A DNA stretch of 64,000 bases from JBLEFH01 sp047345645 (GTDB taxonomy: Bacteria; Pseudomonadota; Alphaproteobacteria; Rhodobacterales; Rhodobacteraceae). The stretch lies in assembly GCA_047345645.1 (NCBI GenBank), contig JBLEFH010000006.1; one strand, written 5' to 3'. The translations under genes and the position numbers were made by a program. Position 1 is the stretch's first letter; each line of letters starts with the position of its first letter. This document shows positions 41,690 to 50,361 of the stretch, piece by piece. Under the pieces are notes generated by a model. The model was not told the DNA's origin. It searched no databases and was given only the letters and a program-made list of their open reading frames with translations.

Positions 41690-43585
41690 TTACGCCGCGC
41701 CGCCCGGCTCCTCATCCTTCGATTCCTTCTCCGCTTTCTTCTCCGCCCCGGCCTGTTTCTTGGCGCGGCGCGCTTCGCGGCGGGCCTCGGCCTCAGCGTC
41801 TTTTTCCGGCTGCGGCGGCGCGAAGGCGATCACGGAATCGCCCGGATTAAGCTTCGGCGTGTATTTGTCCATCGCAAACTCCACCTCGCCATTCTCGTGC
41901 AACACCCCGATGACGACCGCCTCGGGGCGCTGCTCGCGGTAGCGCTCGATAGGATATTCCTCGGAGACGCGGGTGGTCACGAAGACCCAGCCATCGGAGA
42001 GACGGCTCGAATAATCCTCATAGGTCAGCCCGCCTTCGCCAAGGGTGCGTCCGCCAAGGGTGATGGGCAGATCGCGGCCCCCTTCCCGGCGCTCGTGACG
42101 GCCGATCTGGAACACTTCATTGCGGCCAAATTCCGGCGCGAAATCGGTGCAGATCAGGGCGTTATAGGCGTCATTGTCGGTGGCGGTGATGAGCGTGCCA
42201 TAGCGGTTGAACTCGATATGATGCTCGGCCCGTTCGGACAGGATCTCGCCGTGGAAATTGGCGACACCTTCCTGCCGCGCGCTGCGCAAGCGGAAATAGT
42301 TACGGTCCGCGATGAGGACCGGGACTTTGGCCGCCATCAGCGTTTGCGCCAGCGCCGTGACCCAGCGGGAGCCGCCGACGAACATCACCCCCGGCACTTC
42401 GCGCGACGTCAGCCCGAGGATGCGGGCGAGCGGGCCCATGGAGAAGCCGTGCAGGACGACGGTGGCGGCGACGAGGACAAAGGCGAGCGCGGGCAACATA
42501 GCCCCGTCCTCGACCCCAAGTTCCACCAGCCGCGCGCCGAAGAGGCCGGAGACCGCCACGGCGACCACACCGCGCGGGCCGATCCAGGCGACCATGGCGC
42601 GTTCCTGCCATGTCAGCGACGTGCCCATAAGCGAGACCAGCACGGTGATCGGGCGGGCCACGAACACGATGGCGAGGACGAACAGAAGCGCCCGCATGTC
42701 GAGTGAGGCGATCATGTCGAAGCTGATATCGGAGGCGAGCAGGATGAAGACGCCGGAGACCAGCAGGATCGTCACATGCTCCTTGAAGCGTTTCAGTTCC
42801 TCCAGCGACGGCATATTGGCGTTGGCCATATAGACGCCCATCACGGTCACGGCGAGCAGGCCGGATTCGTGGAGGACCACATCGGTCACGGCATAGACGG
42901 CGAGCAGCACGGCAAAGAGAACCGGCACTTTCATATATTCCGGCACATAGCCGCGGATGAACACGCGGGCGAGGAACCAGCCCGCCGCATAGCCTAGGAT
43001 CACCGCCCAAGAGATGCCGTAAGCGAGATGGCCAAGCGCGCCGCCAAGCGTGCCTGCGCCGTAGAAGGCGGAGAAGAGTTCAAACGCCAGCACGGCGGCG
43101 AGCGCGCCGATGGGATCGTTGATGATGGCTTCCCATTTCAGCACCGAGGCGGGTTTTTGCGCCAGCCGCGCCTGACGGAGCATCGGGGTGATCACGGTCG
43201 GGCCTGTCACGATGAGGATGCCGCCGAGGACCAGCGAGCTTTCCCACGACAGGCCCGCCGCGTAGTGGCAGGCCAGCGTCGAGAGTGCCCAGCCGAGCGG
43301 CGCGCCGATATAGACGAGCCGCCGCACCGCCTTGGAGCTTTCGCGAAGCTCGTGGAAATGGAGCGTCAGCCCGCCCTCAAAGAGGATCACCGCCACGGCG
43401 ACGGAGACGATGGGCCGGAACAATTCGCCAAAATCTTCCGCCGGGTTGATGAGCCCGGTGATCGGCCCCGCGATGAGACCGGCGGCGAGCATCAGCACGA
43501 TGGCCGGAAGCTGCAACCGCCACGCCAGCCATTGCGAGCCGACGCCGAGCACGCCGATGATTGCGAAAAGAAGTGCCGGTTCCAT
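41690..43585 (-). CDS. CPA1-family sodium/proton antiporter with TrkA-like tail
   Basis: A 631-residue membrane protein. Residues 1-400 hold about 12 hydrophobic helices with the NhaP/CPA1 block AIINDPIGALAAVLAF and VTGPTVITPML. Residues about 400-590 form a cytosolic RCK-type region (VPVLIADRNYFRLRSARQEG), followed by a highly charged Lys/Glu/Ala tail. It exchanges Na+ or K+ for protons and may be gated by nucleotides. A neighbour with its stop one base away is convergent. Confidence 0.88.
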   Translation of the reverse strand: MEPALLFAIIGVLGVGSQWLAWRLQLPAIVLMLAAGLIAGPITGLINPAEDFGELFRPIVSVAVAVILFEGGLTLHFHELRESSKAVRRLVYIGAPLGWALSTLACHYAAGLSWESSLVLGGILIVTGPTVITPMLRQARLAQKPASVLKWEAIINDPIGALAAVLAFELFSAFYGAGTLGGALGHLAYGISWAVILGYAAGWFLARVFIRGYVPEYMKVPVLFAVLLAVYAVTDVVLHESGLLAVTVMGVYMANANMPSLEELKRFKEHVTILLVSGVFILLASDISFDMIASLDMRALLFVLAIVFVARPITVLVSLMGTSLTWQERAMVAWIGPRGVVAVAVSGLFGARLVELGVEDGAMLPALAFVLVAATVVLHGFSMGPLARILGLTSREVPGVMFVGGSRWVTALAQTLMAAKVPVLIADRNYFRLRSARQEGVANFHGEILSERAEHHIEFNRYGTLITATDNDAYNALICTDFAPEFGRNEVFQIGRHERREGGRDLPITLGGRTLGEGGLTYEDYSSRLSDGWVFVTTRVSEEYPIERYREQRPEAVVIGVLHENGEVEFAMDKYTPKLNPGDSVIAFAPPQPEKDAEAEARREARRAKKQAGAEKKAEKESKDEEPGGAA

Positions 43586-43644
43586 CTGTAACTCCTGCCA
43601 TGGCGAAAAGGCGTTGCATTGCGCCGAGTTAGCTTAATCTCTTC

Positions 43645-44247
43645 TTAATTCGGCTTCACGTCGAGGTCGAGAATTTCCGTGATGTCCGCGCCAAGCGCCG
43701 TCATCGCATCCATGGAGAGTTGCGAGCCGCTGGACGCGCCTTTTCCGCTTGGGATCAGGGTCAGCGTCGCGCTGCGGTTGTTGCCGAGATTGGTGACGGT
43801 GCCTTGAGTCTGGCGGCTGACGAGGCCGGTTTCCAGACTCATTTGCGGCTGAGAGAGCGAGCCGAGGCTGGCGGTGGTTTTGCCCGCCTGCCCAGCGCTG
43901 CCGCCGGAGGATGCCGCGCCGCCGCCCGCCTGTTTCTGCGCCGCCTTGTCGCCTGCGGGCGCGCCAGCGGCGGCATCGAGCGGCATCGGGGTCGCCTGCG
44001 CCGTGCCAAAGTCAATCGGGCTGCCGCCATAGCTCGGCGCGAGGCCGCCATAAGGATCACTCGACTCGCCCGCCTCGCCGCCGATGCCCCCGCCATAGAC
44101 CGCGCCGCCCTGCCCGCGATTATGCGCGGCCATGAGCTGCGTGCCGCTCATGCGCAAGGGATCGTCGGTCGGCGTCACCGGCCCGCTCGCCGCGCAGGCG
44201 GTCAGAAAAGCAATCGGGACAAAGGCAATAATCAGGCGCATCCGCAC
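43645..44247 (-). CDS. Gly/Ala-rich lipoprotein
   Basis: A 200-residue protein with a lipobox at FLTAC (Cys near residue 18), so likely anchored by lipid after export. The middle is low-complexity Gly, Ala, Ser and Gln; the C-terminal 60 residues are more ordered (SLETGLVSRQTQGTVTNLG, ATLTLIPSG). No family recognised. It follows the antiporter gene's start across 60 bases and is on the same strand. Confidence 0.65.
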   Translation of the reverse strand: MRMRLIIAFVPIAFLTACAASGPVTPTDDPLRMSGTQLMAAHNRGQGGAVYGGGIGGEAGESSDPYGGLAPSYGGSPIDFGTAQATPMPLDAAAGAPAGDKAAQKQAGGGAASSGGSAGQAGKTTASLGSLSQPQMSLETGLVSRQTQGTVTNLGNNRSATLTLIPSGKGASSGSQLSMDAMTALGADITEILDLDVKPN

Positions 44248-44339
44248 TCCGGGGTCTGGCAGTGAATTCAGCCTCGCACCATGACCAATCGGGCGGCGCT
44301 TGCCAAGGGTGCGTGCGCGGGTGGCGGCGACGTCCGGCG

Positions 44340-45074
44340 TCAGACCGCGCTTTGCCGCATGAGCCGCGCGCGGGCGGGCGGGATGCGGTCGATCTCAAGG
44401 CCGGTGAAGACATGGAGCGTGCCGAGATCATGGTCGATCACCGCGTGATCCGAGACCCATCCGCCCATCACCAGATAGCTGCGGAGCAAGGGCGGCATGT
44501 GTTTTTGCGCGCGTTTGAGGTCTGGGCGCATCCGGGCCAGCACCTTGGCGAAGCGAAAGACGCGCGGTGCTTTCACGCGCGGGAGCCAGCGTTTCGGGCC
44601 AAGATGGCGGGCGCGCAACAGAGCAAAGGCGTCGAGATAATCCTGCTCATCGGTGCCGTGAAAGGACGCGCAGCCAAAGAGCATACGCACGCCATTTTGA
44701 TCGACATAGCGGGTCATTCCGGCCCATGCGGCGCGCAGAATGTCCGGGTCGCGCCAGTCGGGATCGACGCAGAAGCGGCCCATCTCGACCATCGGCTGGG
44801 TGTAGCCATGGAGCGCGGACAGCTCATAATAGCGGGCCGAATAGCTTTTGCCGATCTCCGCGCCGCTGCTGAAGGGGAGCATCCGGAAACAGGCGACAAG
44901 CTGGCCCTCCCCCGTCTCCACCATGATGTGATCGCAAAGGGAATCGAAATCATCGGCGTCGAGCGCGCCGCCCCGAAAGGCCCGCCCGCGCAGGGCCTGA
45001 CAGGCGATAAGATCCTCCGCGCGCTGCGCCTGGCGCAGGTGATACCGCCCGAAACTCTCTGCCAGCTTTTGCAT
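44340..45074 (-). CDS. olsB: OlsB-like ornithine N-acyltransferase
   Basis: A 244-residue GNAT-like acyltransferase from ATG 45074 (an upstream frame extends further without support). It has RQAQRAEDLIACQALRGRAF, MVEMGRFCVDPDWRDPDILRAAWAGM, LFGCASFHGTD and the C-terminal YLVMGGWVSDHAVIDHDLGT as in alphaproteobacterial OlsB. It transfers a 3-hydroxyacyl chain from ACP to ornithine in the first step of ornithine lipid synthesis. The partner OlsA is not in the window. Confidence 0.83.
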   Translation of the reverse strand: MQKLAESFGRYHLRQAQRAEDLIACQALRGRAFRGGALDADDFDSLCDHIMVETGEGQLVACFRMLPFSSGAEIGKSYSARYYELSALHGYTQPMVEMGRFCVDPDWRDPDILRAAWAGMTRYVDQNGVRMLFGCASFHGTDEQDYLDAFALLRARHLGPKRWLPRVKAPRVFRFAKVLARMRPDLKRAQKHMPPLLRSYLVMGGWVSDHAVIDHDLGTLHVFTGLEIDRIPPARARLMRQSAV

Positions 45075-45216
45075 CGCTCGCTCTCCTCGCCGCGGCCAAG
45101 TCCCTTGCATGACCAAGATAAGCGCATAAATTTCAAGAAACCATGACGCGCCTGTGACAGTTTCATATTCCTTTGCGGAAGATGTCACCGGAGCGGGCGC
45201 AAACCCGGAGGACGAT

Positions 45217-45618
45217 ATGAGCGACAAAATCACCAAATCCGATGCTGAATGGCGGCAGGAGTTGAGCGATCTGGCCTATAAGGTGACCCGCAAGGGCGGC
45301 ACGGAGCGCGCCTTCACCCATGACAATTTCCCCAAATCCGCCGGGGTGTTTGAATGCGTCTGCTGCGGTGCGCCGCTTTTCGATGCGGACACGAAATTCG
45401 ACAGCGGGACCGGCTGGCCGAGTTTTTACGCGCCGATTTCGAAAGACGCGGTGGAAGAGCATGAGGACCGCAAGCTTTTCATGCGGCGCACGGAAATCAC
45501 CTGCGCGCGCTGCGATGCGCATCTGGGCCATGTCTTTCCCGACGGCCCGCAGCCCACGGGGCTGCGCTATTGCATGAATGGGGTTGCGCTGAATTTCGAC
45601 GCGAAAAACGAGGGCTAA
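45217..45618 (+). CDS. msrB: Peptide methionine-R-sulfoxide reductase
   Basis: A 133-residue MsrB from ATG 45217; an upstream frame to 45154 is less likely. Zinc ligands come from CVCCGAPLF and CARCDAHLGH, and the active Cys is in LRYCMNGVAL, with GTGWPSFYAPIS and HVFPDGPQPTG conserved. It repairs oxidised methionine in proteins with thioredoxin. Confidence 0.95.
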   Translation: MSDKITKSDAEWRQELSDLAYKVTRKGGTERAFTHDNFPKSAGVFECVCCGAPLFDADTKFDSGTGWPSFYAPISKDAVEEHEDRKLFMRRTEITCARCDAHLGHVFPDGPQPTGLRYCMNGVALNFDAKNEG

Positions 45619-45643
45619 CCACGCCGCGCGCGGCGGCGGTTAG
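45615..45643. terminator. Hairpin between convergent msrB and bamE
   Basis: CTAACC/GGTTAG arms with an inner GCCGC/GCGGC pair lie over both stop codons. It may stop transcription from both directions, without a T-run. Confidence 0.4.
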
Positions 45644-46095
45644 TCGTCGCCGCCGAGGAAATCGCCCGCATTGAGATTGCCGATGCTGCCCAGAAGCTGC
45701 GTCAGCACATTGAGCGAGCGGCCACTGGTGACGGTGACATCACGGGTCAGGTCGATCACGCGGCCATCGCGGAGGCCATAGCGGGTGATGTCCGCCACCG
45801 TGTTGTTTTCATTGAAGGTCACGACCATCACTTCGCGGTCCACCTCTTCGGGCGCGTTCCAGGTGAAATTGCGGACGCGCTTGCGCAGATAGATCCACTC
45901 ATTGCCGTCAAGAAGGCCCTGCGCGGCAGGCACGCCGAGAATCGCCTCGGCGCTCATCCGGTCTGTCTGGCCGTAGGAAATCTGCGCCAGATCCTCTTCG
46001 GAGGGCACATATCCGTGGACATCATAGGTCGGCGAACAGGCAATCATTCCAGCCACGAGCAGGCCAAGCCCCGCTTTTTTGCCATAAGACGCCAT
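45640..46095 (-). CDS. bamE: Outer-membrane assembly lipoprotein BamE (SmpA/OmlA)
   Basis: A 151-residue lipoprotein: lipobox MIACS near residue 20, then VPSEEDLAQISYGQTDRMSAEAILGVPA, the SmpA motif, and WIYLRKRVRNFTWN. It is part of the BAM complex that inserts beta-barrel proteins. The C-terminus extends past the core and ends NAGDFLGGDD, as in alphaproteobacterial versions. It is divergent from the yceD-like gene. Confidence 0.88.
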   Translation of the reverse strand: MASYGKKAGLGLLVAGMIACSPTYDVHGYVPSEEDLAQISYGQTDRMSAEAILGVPAAQGLLDGNEWIYLRKRVRNFTWNAPEEVDREVMVVTFNENNTVADITRYGLRDGRVIDLTRDVTVTSGRSLNVLTQLLGSIGNLNAGDFLGGDD

Positions 46096-46178
46096 TGTTC
46101 GACCTCGCTTGAAAATCCAAACTCAGGGTGTCAGCTATACCGAGACGCGCGCAAGTTCAAGAATCCGATGGAGTCACC

Positions 46179-46733
46179 ATGTCAGACGCTGCCCTTCCCG
46201 ACCTGTCCCATCCGATGCGCACCGCGGATCTGAGCCCGTCGCAAAGCTATCCGGTTTCGCTCGCCCCCGAGAAGGGGCAATTGGAGGTTTTGGCCCGGCT
46301 GCTTGATATTCTGAAGGTCGAGAAGCTGCGCTTCGAGGGCAAGCTTGCGCCGGTCGGCAAGCGCGACTGGCGGCTGACGGGCAAGCTCGGCGCGACGGTC
46401 ACGCAACGCTGCGTCGTGACGCTGGAGCCGGTGAAAACCCGGATCGATACGGATCTGCACCGGCTTTACGTCGCCGATCTCGACGAGGATGCGGAGATGG
46501 AGGCGCTGGAGGACACGCATGGCGAGGAGGTCGAGGCGCTTGGCGCGGTGATTGATGTGGGGCTGGCCGTTCAGGAGGAACTCGCCCTCGCCCTGCCCGC
46601 CTATCCGCGCAAGGACGATGCCCCCGAGACGGCGCAGCAATTTGCCGCAGAAGGCACAGAGCCGATGACCGATGAGGATGTGAAACCCTTTGCGGGGCTG
46701 AAAGCCTTGCGCGACAAGATGCAGAAGGGGTGA
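46179..46733 (+). CDS. YceD-like DUF177 protein
   Basis: A 184-residue protein from ATG 46179. It shows the DUF177 pattern: GKLGATVTQRCVVTLEPVKTRID, RLYVADL, GEEVEALGAVIDVGLAVQEELALALP and CP-less alphaproteobacterial ending KPFAGLKAL. The family precedes rpmF in most bacteria; it is linked to 23S rRNA processing in some plants and bacteria. It lies upstream of rpmF here as well. Confidence 0.88.
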   Translation: MSDAALPDLSHPMRTADLSPSQSYPVSLAPEKGQLEVLARLLDILKVEKLRFEGKLAPVGKRDWRLTGKLGATVTQRCVVTLEPVKTRIDTDLHRLYVADLDEDAEMEALEDTHGEEVEALGAVIDVGLAVQEELALALPAYPRKDDAPETAQQFAAEGTEPMTDEDVKPFAGLKALRDKMQKG

Positions 46734-46763
46734 AAAAAGGGCGCGAAACCGCCGTCTTTTCAC

Positions 46764-46791
46764 TTGAACATTCAGGCGATGCTGCTATTTT
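46764..46791 (+). promoter_or_regulatory. Promoter upstream of rpmF
   Basis: TTGAAC (46764-46769), 16 bases, TATTTT (46786-46791) in the 168-base gap between yceD and rpmF. Expected to drive rpmF-plsX-fabH. Confidence 0.4.
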
Positions 46792-46901
46792 CCGCACTTC
46801 GTTTTCAAGACTGTTTCCGAGATGTGTTGCGGGAAGGCCCGCGTGTTTTGGTAATGGTGAACCGGCCCTTGATTGTGGCCATCCAGAACTGAGGTTGAGA
46901 C

Positions 46902-47108
46902 ATGGCTGTCCCCAAGAGCAAAATCACGCGCTCCAAGCGCGGTATGCGCCGGTCGCATGATTCGCTGGTCGCGGCGAACCCGAATGAATGCCCGAACTGC
47001 GGTGAGCTGAAGCGCCCGCACCACGTTTGCGGCGCCTGCGGCCACTATGCGGATCGTGAAGTCGTTTCCGTCGCAGACGAGATCGAAATCGACGAAGACG
47101 CGGCGTAA
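46902..47108 (+). CDS. rpmF: Ribosomal protein bL32
   Basis: A 68-residue protein: MAVPKSKITRSKRGMRRSHD start, NPNECPNCGELKRPHHVCGACGHYADREV with four cysteines for zinc. This is the zinc-containing form of L32. The rpmF-plsX-fabH order is conserved in many bacteria. Confidence 0.97.
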   Translation: MAVPKSKITRSKRGMRRSHDSLVAANPNECPNCGELKRPHHVCGACGHYADREVVSVADEIEIDEDAA

Positions 47109-47131
47109 GCTGCTGAAATGATTGGTCGAGA

Positions 47132-48226
47132 ATGATGACCACCCCTAAGGACTCCCAACCGGGCGCCCCAGAGCGGGTGGTCATTTCTATTGATGCCATG
47201 GGCGGCGACAAAGGGCCGGCCGTGGTCGTGTCGGGCATGGATATGTCCGCCAAGAAGAACCCGGAACTGGCCTTCATCGTCCACGGGGATGAGGCGGTTC
47301 TCGGCCCGCTGGTGGCGAAGAAAAAGCATTTGCGGGACCGCGTGGAAATCCGCCACGCCGAAAAAACCATCGACATGACCGACAAGCCGAGCCGCGCCAT
47401 GCGGACCGGGAAAGGCTCCTCCATGTGGGGCGCGCTTGATTCGGTGAAACATGGCGAAGCGGCGATTGCGGTGTCGCTCGGCAACACCGGCGCGCTGATG
47501 GCCTCCGCCACGCTGCGCCTGCGCCGCCTGCCCGGCATCAACCGCCCGGCGATTGCGATTCTCTGGCCGAGCCGCTCGGAGCAGGGCTTCAATGTGATGC
47601 TCGATGTGGGCGCCGATATTCGCGCCGACGGCCCGGACCTGCTGCAATATGCGGTGATGGGCGCGTCCTATGCGCGCAACGGTCTCGACATCACCCGCCC
47701 CCGCATCGGCCTTCTCAATGTCGGCACCGAAGAGCATAAGGGCCGCGCCGAGCTGCATGAGGCGCATGACCTCATCACCCGCGCCGCGCCGGAGCATGAT
47801 TTCGATTTCGTCGGCTATGTGGAAGGCGGCGACATCCCCGGCGACCGCGCCGATGTGATCGTCACCGACGGGTTTTCCGGCAATATCGCCCTCAAGACCG
47901 GCGAAGGCACGGCCTCGCTGATTGGCGAATTGCTGCGCGAATCGTTCAAACACACGATCTTCAGCCAAATCGGTGCGGTGTTTGCCGCGACATCGCTCCG
48001 CCGCCTCGCCAAACGGATCGACCCGCGCCGCAAAAACGGCGGTGTGTTCCTCGGGCTGAATGGCGCGGTGGTGAAATCCCATGGCGGCGCCGACGCGACA
48101 GGCGTGTCCGCGGCCATCAAATTTGCATTCCACCTCGCCAAAAGCGGGTTCAACGAACGCCTCGCGGCGCGGGTTGCATCTGGCGCTGAGATTGGCCAAA
48201 TTAGCGGAACGCAACAAAAAGAGTGA
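47132..48226 (+). CDS. plsX: Phosphate acyltransferase PlsX
   Basis: A 364-residue PlsX with VVISIDAMGGDKGP, LLNVGTEEHKG and VTDGFSGNIALKTGEG. It makes acyl-phosphate from acyl-ACP for phospholipid synthesis. The ATG at 47135 is an alternative. It lies four bases before fabH, so lipid genes are coordinated. Confidence 0.96.
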   Translation: MMTTPKDSQPGAPERVVISIDAMGGDKGPAVVVSGMDMSAKKNPELAFIVHGDEAVLGPLVAKKKHLRDRVEIRHAEKTIDMTDKPSRAMRTGKGSSMWGALDSVKHGEAAIAVSLGNTGALMASATLRLRRLPGINRPAIAILWPSRSEQGFNVMLDVGADIRADGPDLLQYAVMGASYARNGLDITRPRIGLLNVGTEEHKGRAELHEAHDLITRAAPEHDFDFVGYVEGGDIPGDRADVIVTDGFSGNIALKTGEGTASLIGELLRESFKHTIFSQIGAVFAATSLRRLAKRIDPRRKNGGVFLGLNGAVVKSHGGADATGVSAAIKFAFHLAKSGFNERLAARVASGAEIGQISGTQQKE

Positions 48227-48230
48227 TAAA

Positions 48231-49202
48231 ATGACGCTGCGTTCAGTCCCCATCGGCACAGGCCATTATCTTCCTGAACGTGTTGTCGAAAACTCCGAAT
48301 TTGAAAGCTGGCTGGAGACCTCCGACGAGTGGATCCGCTCGCGCAGCGGGATCGAGCGCCGCCATTTCGCCGCCGAGGGCCAGCTCACGTCAGACCTCGC
48401 GATTGCTGCAGCCAATGATGCACTTGCGAATGCCGGGATCAGCGGCAGCGAGATCGACGCGATCATCCTCGCCACCGCGACCCCGGACCAGACCTTCCCC
48501 TCCACCGCGACCCGCGTTCAGGCGGCGATTGGCGCGAAGGGGTTCGCCTTCGATGTGCAGGCGGTTTGCGCCGGGTTCATCTACGCCCTCTCCACCGCCA
48601 ACGCGATGATCTTCGCGGGCCAGGCGAAGCGCGTGATGGTGATCGGCGCGGAAACCTTCTCCCGCATCATGGACTGGAACGACCGCTCCACCTGCGTTCT
48701 CTTCGGCGACGGCGCGGGCGCGCTGATTCTCGAAGCCGAGGACCAGCCCGGCGAGAACACCGATCGCGGCGTTCTCGGCACCGCGCTCTACTCGGATGGC
48801 AGCTATAACAATATCTTGTTCGTCGATGGGGGCGTCTCCTCGACGCAAAGCACCGGCGTTCTCAAAATGCTGGGCAAAGAGGTGTTCCGCCATGCCGTTT
48901 CCAAGCTTGCCGAAGCGGGGGAAAAGGTGCTGGAGGCTTGCGATCTGACGGCCGAAGATGTGGACCTCGTGATCCCCCATCAGGCCAATTCCCGCATTAT
49001 TAAGAGTACCGCCCAAAAAATTGGTATTCCTATGGAAAAGGTGGTATTAACCGTTCAGGATCACGGCAACACTTCAGCGGCCTCGATCCCGTTGGCCCTG
49101 TCTGTCGCGTGTCGCGAAGGGCGCGTGAAGGCGGGGGATTTACTATTAATGGAAGCCATCGGCGGGGGACTGGCTTGGGGGGCGGCTGCACTACGCTGGT
49201 AG
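48231..49202 (+). CDS. fabH: Beta-ketoacyl-ACP synthase III
   Basis: A 323-residue FabH from ATG 48231. Active-site Cys in DVQAVCAGFIYAL, His in LVIPHQANSRI and Asn in QDHGNTSAAS. It starts fatty-acid synthesis from acetyl-CoA and malonyl-ACP. A longer frame into plsX is not translated. Stop codon follows ALRW. Confidence 0.96.
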   Translation: MTLRSVPIGTGHYLPERVVENSEFESWLETSDEWIRSRSGIERRHFAAEGQLTSDLAIAAANDALANAGISGSEIDAIILATATPDQTFPSTATRVQAAIGAKGFAFDVQAVCAGFIYALSTANAMIFAGQAKRVMVIGAETFSRIMDWNDRSTCVLFGDGAGALILEAEDQPGENTDRGVLGTALYSDGSYNNILFVDGGVSSTQSTGVLKMLGKEVFRHAVSKLAEAGEKVLEACDLTAEDVDLVIPHQANSRIIKSTAQKIGIPMEKVVLTVQDHGNTSAASIPLALSVACREGRVKAGDLLLMEAIGGGLAWGAAALRW

Positions 49203-49253
49203 AAGTAAACAAGGTTGCAAATTGGCGCTTGATTTAACCTTTTTGTAATATTG

Positions 49254-49283
49254 TTGACTCAGAAAAGCAGAAACGCCTAAGCT
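49254..49283 (+). promoter_or_regulatory. Promoter upstream of ihfA
   Basis: TTGACT, 18 bases, TAAGCT, in the AT-rich 106-base gap between fabH and ihfA. The -10 is weak. Confidence 0.35.
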
Positions 49284-49308
49284 TTCCGCTGTCCGGGGGG
49301 GATGAAGA

Positions 49309-49611
49309 ATGAGTGACAAGACGCTGACCCGAAATGATTTAAGCGATGCCATCGTGCGCGAAATTGGGCTTTCCCGCAGCGAATCTGCGAATCTGGTGGA
49401 GGATGTGCTCACGCATCTGTCCGACTCGCTGGTTCGTGGGGAGCAGGTGAAAATTTCGTCCTTTGGCAGTTTTTCCGTGCGCCATAAAAATGCGCGTGTG
49501 GGACGCAACCCGAAAACCGGTGAGGAAGTACCCATCTCGCCGCGCCGGGTGCTGAGTTTCCGCCCGTCCTCTTTCCTGAAGGACCGCGTTGCCGCCGGAA
49601 ACCGCAGCTAA
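49309..49611 (+). CDS. ihfA: Integration host factor, alpha subunit
   Basis: A 100-residue DNABII protein: KTLTRNDLSDAIVREIGLSRSES, SFGSFSVRHKNARVGRNPKTGEEVPI with the DNA-kinking Pro, and RRVLSFRPSSFLKDRV. It bends DNA with IhfB. It may also serve the integrase of the element, since many tyrosine integrases need IHF. One base separates its stop from the merR-type ATG. Confidence 0.95.
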   Translation: MSDKTLTRNDLSDAIVREIGLSRSESANLVEDVLTHLSDSLVRGEQVKISSFGSFSVRHKNARVGRNPKTGEEVPISPRRVLSFRPSSFLKDRVAAGNRS

Positions 49612-49612
49612 T

Positions 49613-50140
49613 ATGTCGAGAAAATCTGCCGAAGCCTTTCGCACCATCAGCGAAGTGTCGACTCTGATGGGCATTCCCGCGCATACGCTTCGTTACTGGG
49701 AATCGCAGTTCACGCAGATCAAGCCGGTGAAACGGGGCGGCAATCGCCGCTATTACCGGCCCGATGACATCGCGCTGCTCTCTGGCATCCGCCATCTTCT
49801 GCATGAGGAAGGGCTGACCATCGCCGATGCGAAACGCCGCATCCGCAGCGAGGGTGTGCGCCGCGTGGCGGGCCTCGGCAATCTGCCGGAGGAAATCGCC
49901 GGGATTGCCCGCGTCGAGACCGCGCCGGAAGAGGAATTTTACGACACGACGGACAGTCCGCGCCGCACGGATATCTCCGAGGTCGCGGTCAAGCCGAAGC
50001 CGAAGCCGGAGGCCAAAGCGCTGGACCTGCCGCTCTTTGAGCCGGAGGAGAAAGCCAAGCCTGCGGGCGAGTTGCAAAACCTCGCCGGCCGCCTTGGGGC
50101 GCTGCGCGACCGTATGGCCGCCGCCGCTTCGAAAAGCTGA
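49613..50140 (+). CDS. MerR-family regulator
   Basis: A 175-residue protein from ATG 49613, next to the ihfA stop. The MerR winged helix is clear (FRTISEVSTLMGIPAHTLRYWE, RRYYRPDDIALLSGIRHLLHEEGLTI). The C-terminal half is Pro/Glu/Lys-rich and ends in a short amphipathic helix, without metal or effector domain. This ihfA-merR pair is conserved in Rhodobacterales. Confidence 0.88.
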   Translation: MSRKSAEAFRTISEVSTLMGIPAHTLRYWESQFTQIKPVKRGGNRRYYRPDDIALLSGIRHLLHEEGLTIADAKRRIRSEGVRRVAGLGNLPEEIAGIARVETAPEEEFYDTTDSPRRTDISEVAVKPKPKPEAKALDLPLFEPEEKAKPAGELQNLAGRLGALRDRMAAAASKS

Positions 50141-50193
50141 GCGGCGAAATCCGGTCTTGCAGCGCGCGCGGATGTCTCTATAAAGCGGCGTCA

Positions 50194-50270
50194 CGGGCTA
50201 TAGCGCAGCCTGGTAGCGCGTTCGTCTGGGGGACGAAAGGTCGTGAGTTCGAATCTCGCTAGCCCGACCA
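50194..50270 (+). tRNA. tRNA-Pro (anticodon GGG)
   Basis: A 77-base cloverleaf beginning CGGGCTA: D-arm GCGCAGCCTGGTAGCGC, anticodon stem TCGTC with GGG in the loop, T-arm with GTTCGAATC, acceptor closing TAGCCCG and encoded CCA. An intrinsic terminator follows. Confidence 0.97.
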
Positions 50271-50274
50271 TCAA

Positions 50275-50305
50275 AACGCCGGCCTTTGGGCTGGCGTTTT
50301 TGTTT
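50275..50305 (+). terminator. Intrinsic terminator of tRNA-Pro
   Basis: ACGCCGGCC, three-base loop, GGGCTGGCGT then TTTTGTTT follows the tRNA. Confidence 0.8.
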
Positions 50306-50361
50306 GCCTTGTATTGCGCGGAAAACTTGCGTTTTATCGGCGCGATAGAGGGGGGACGAGA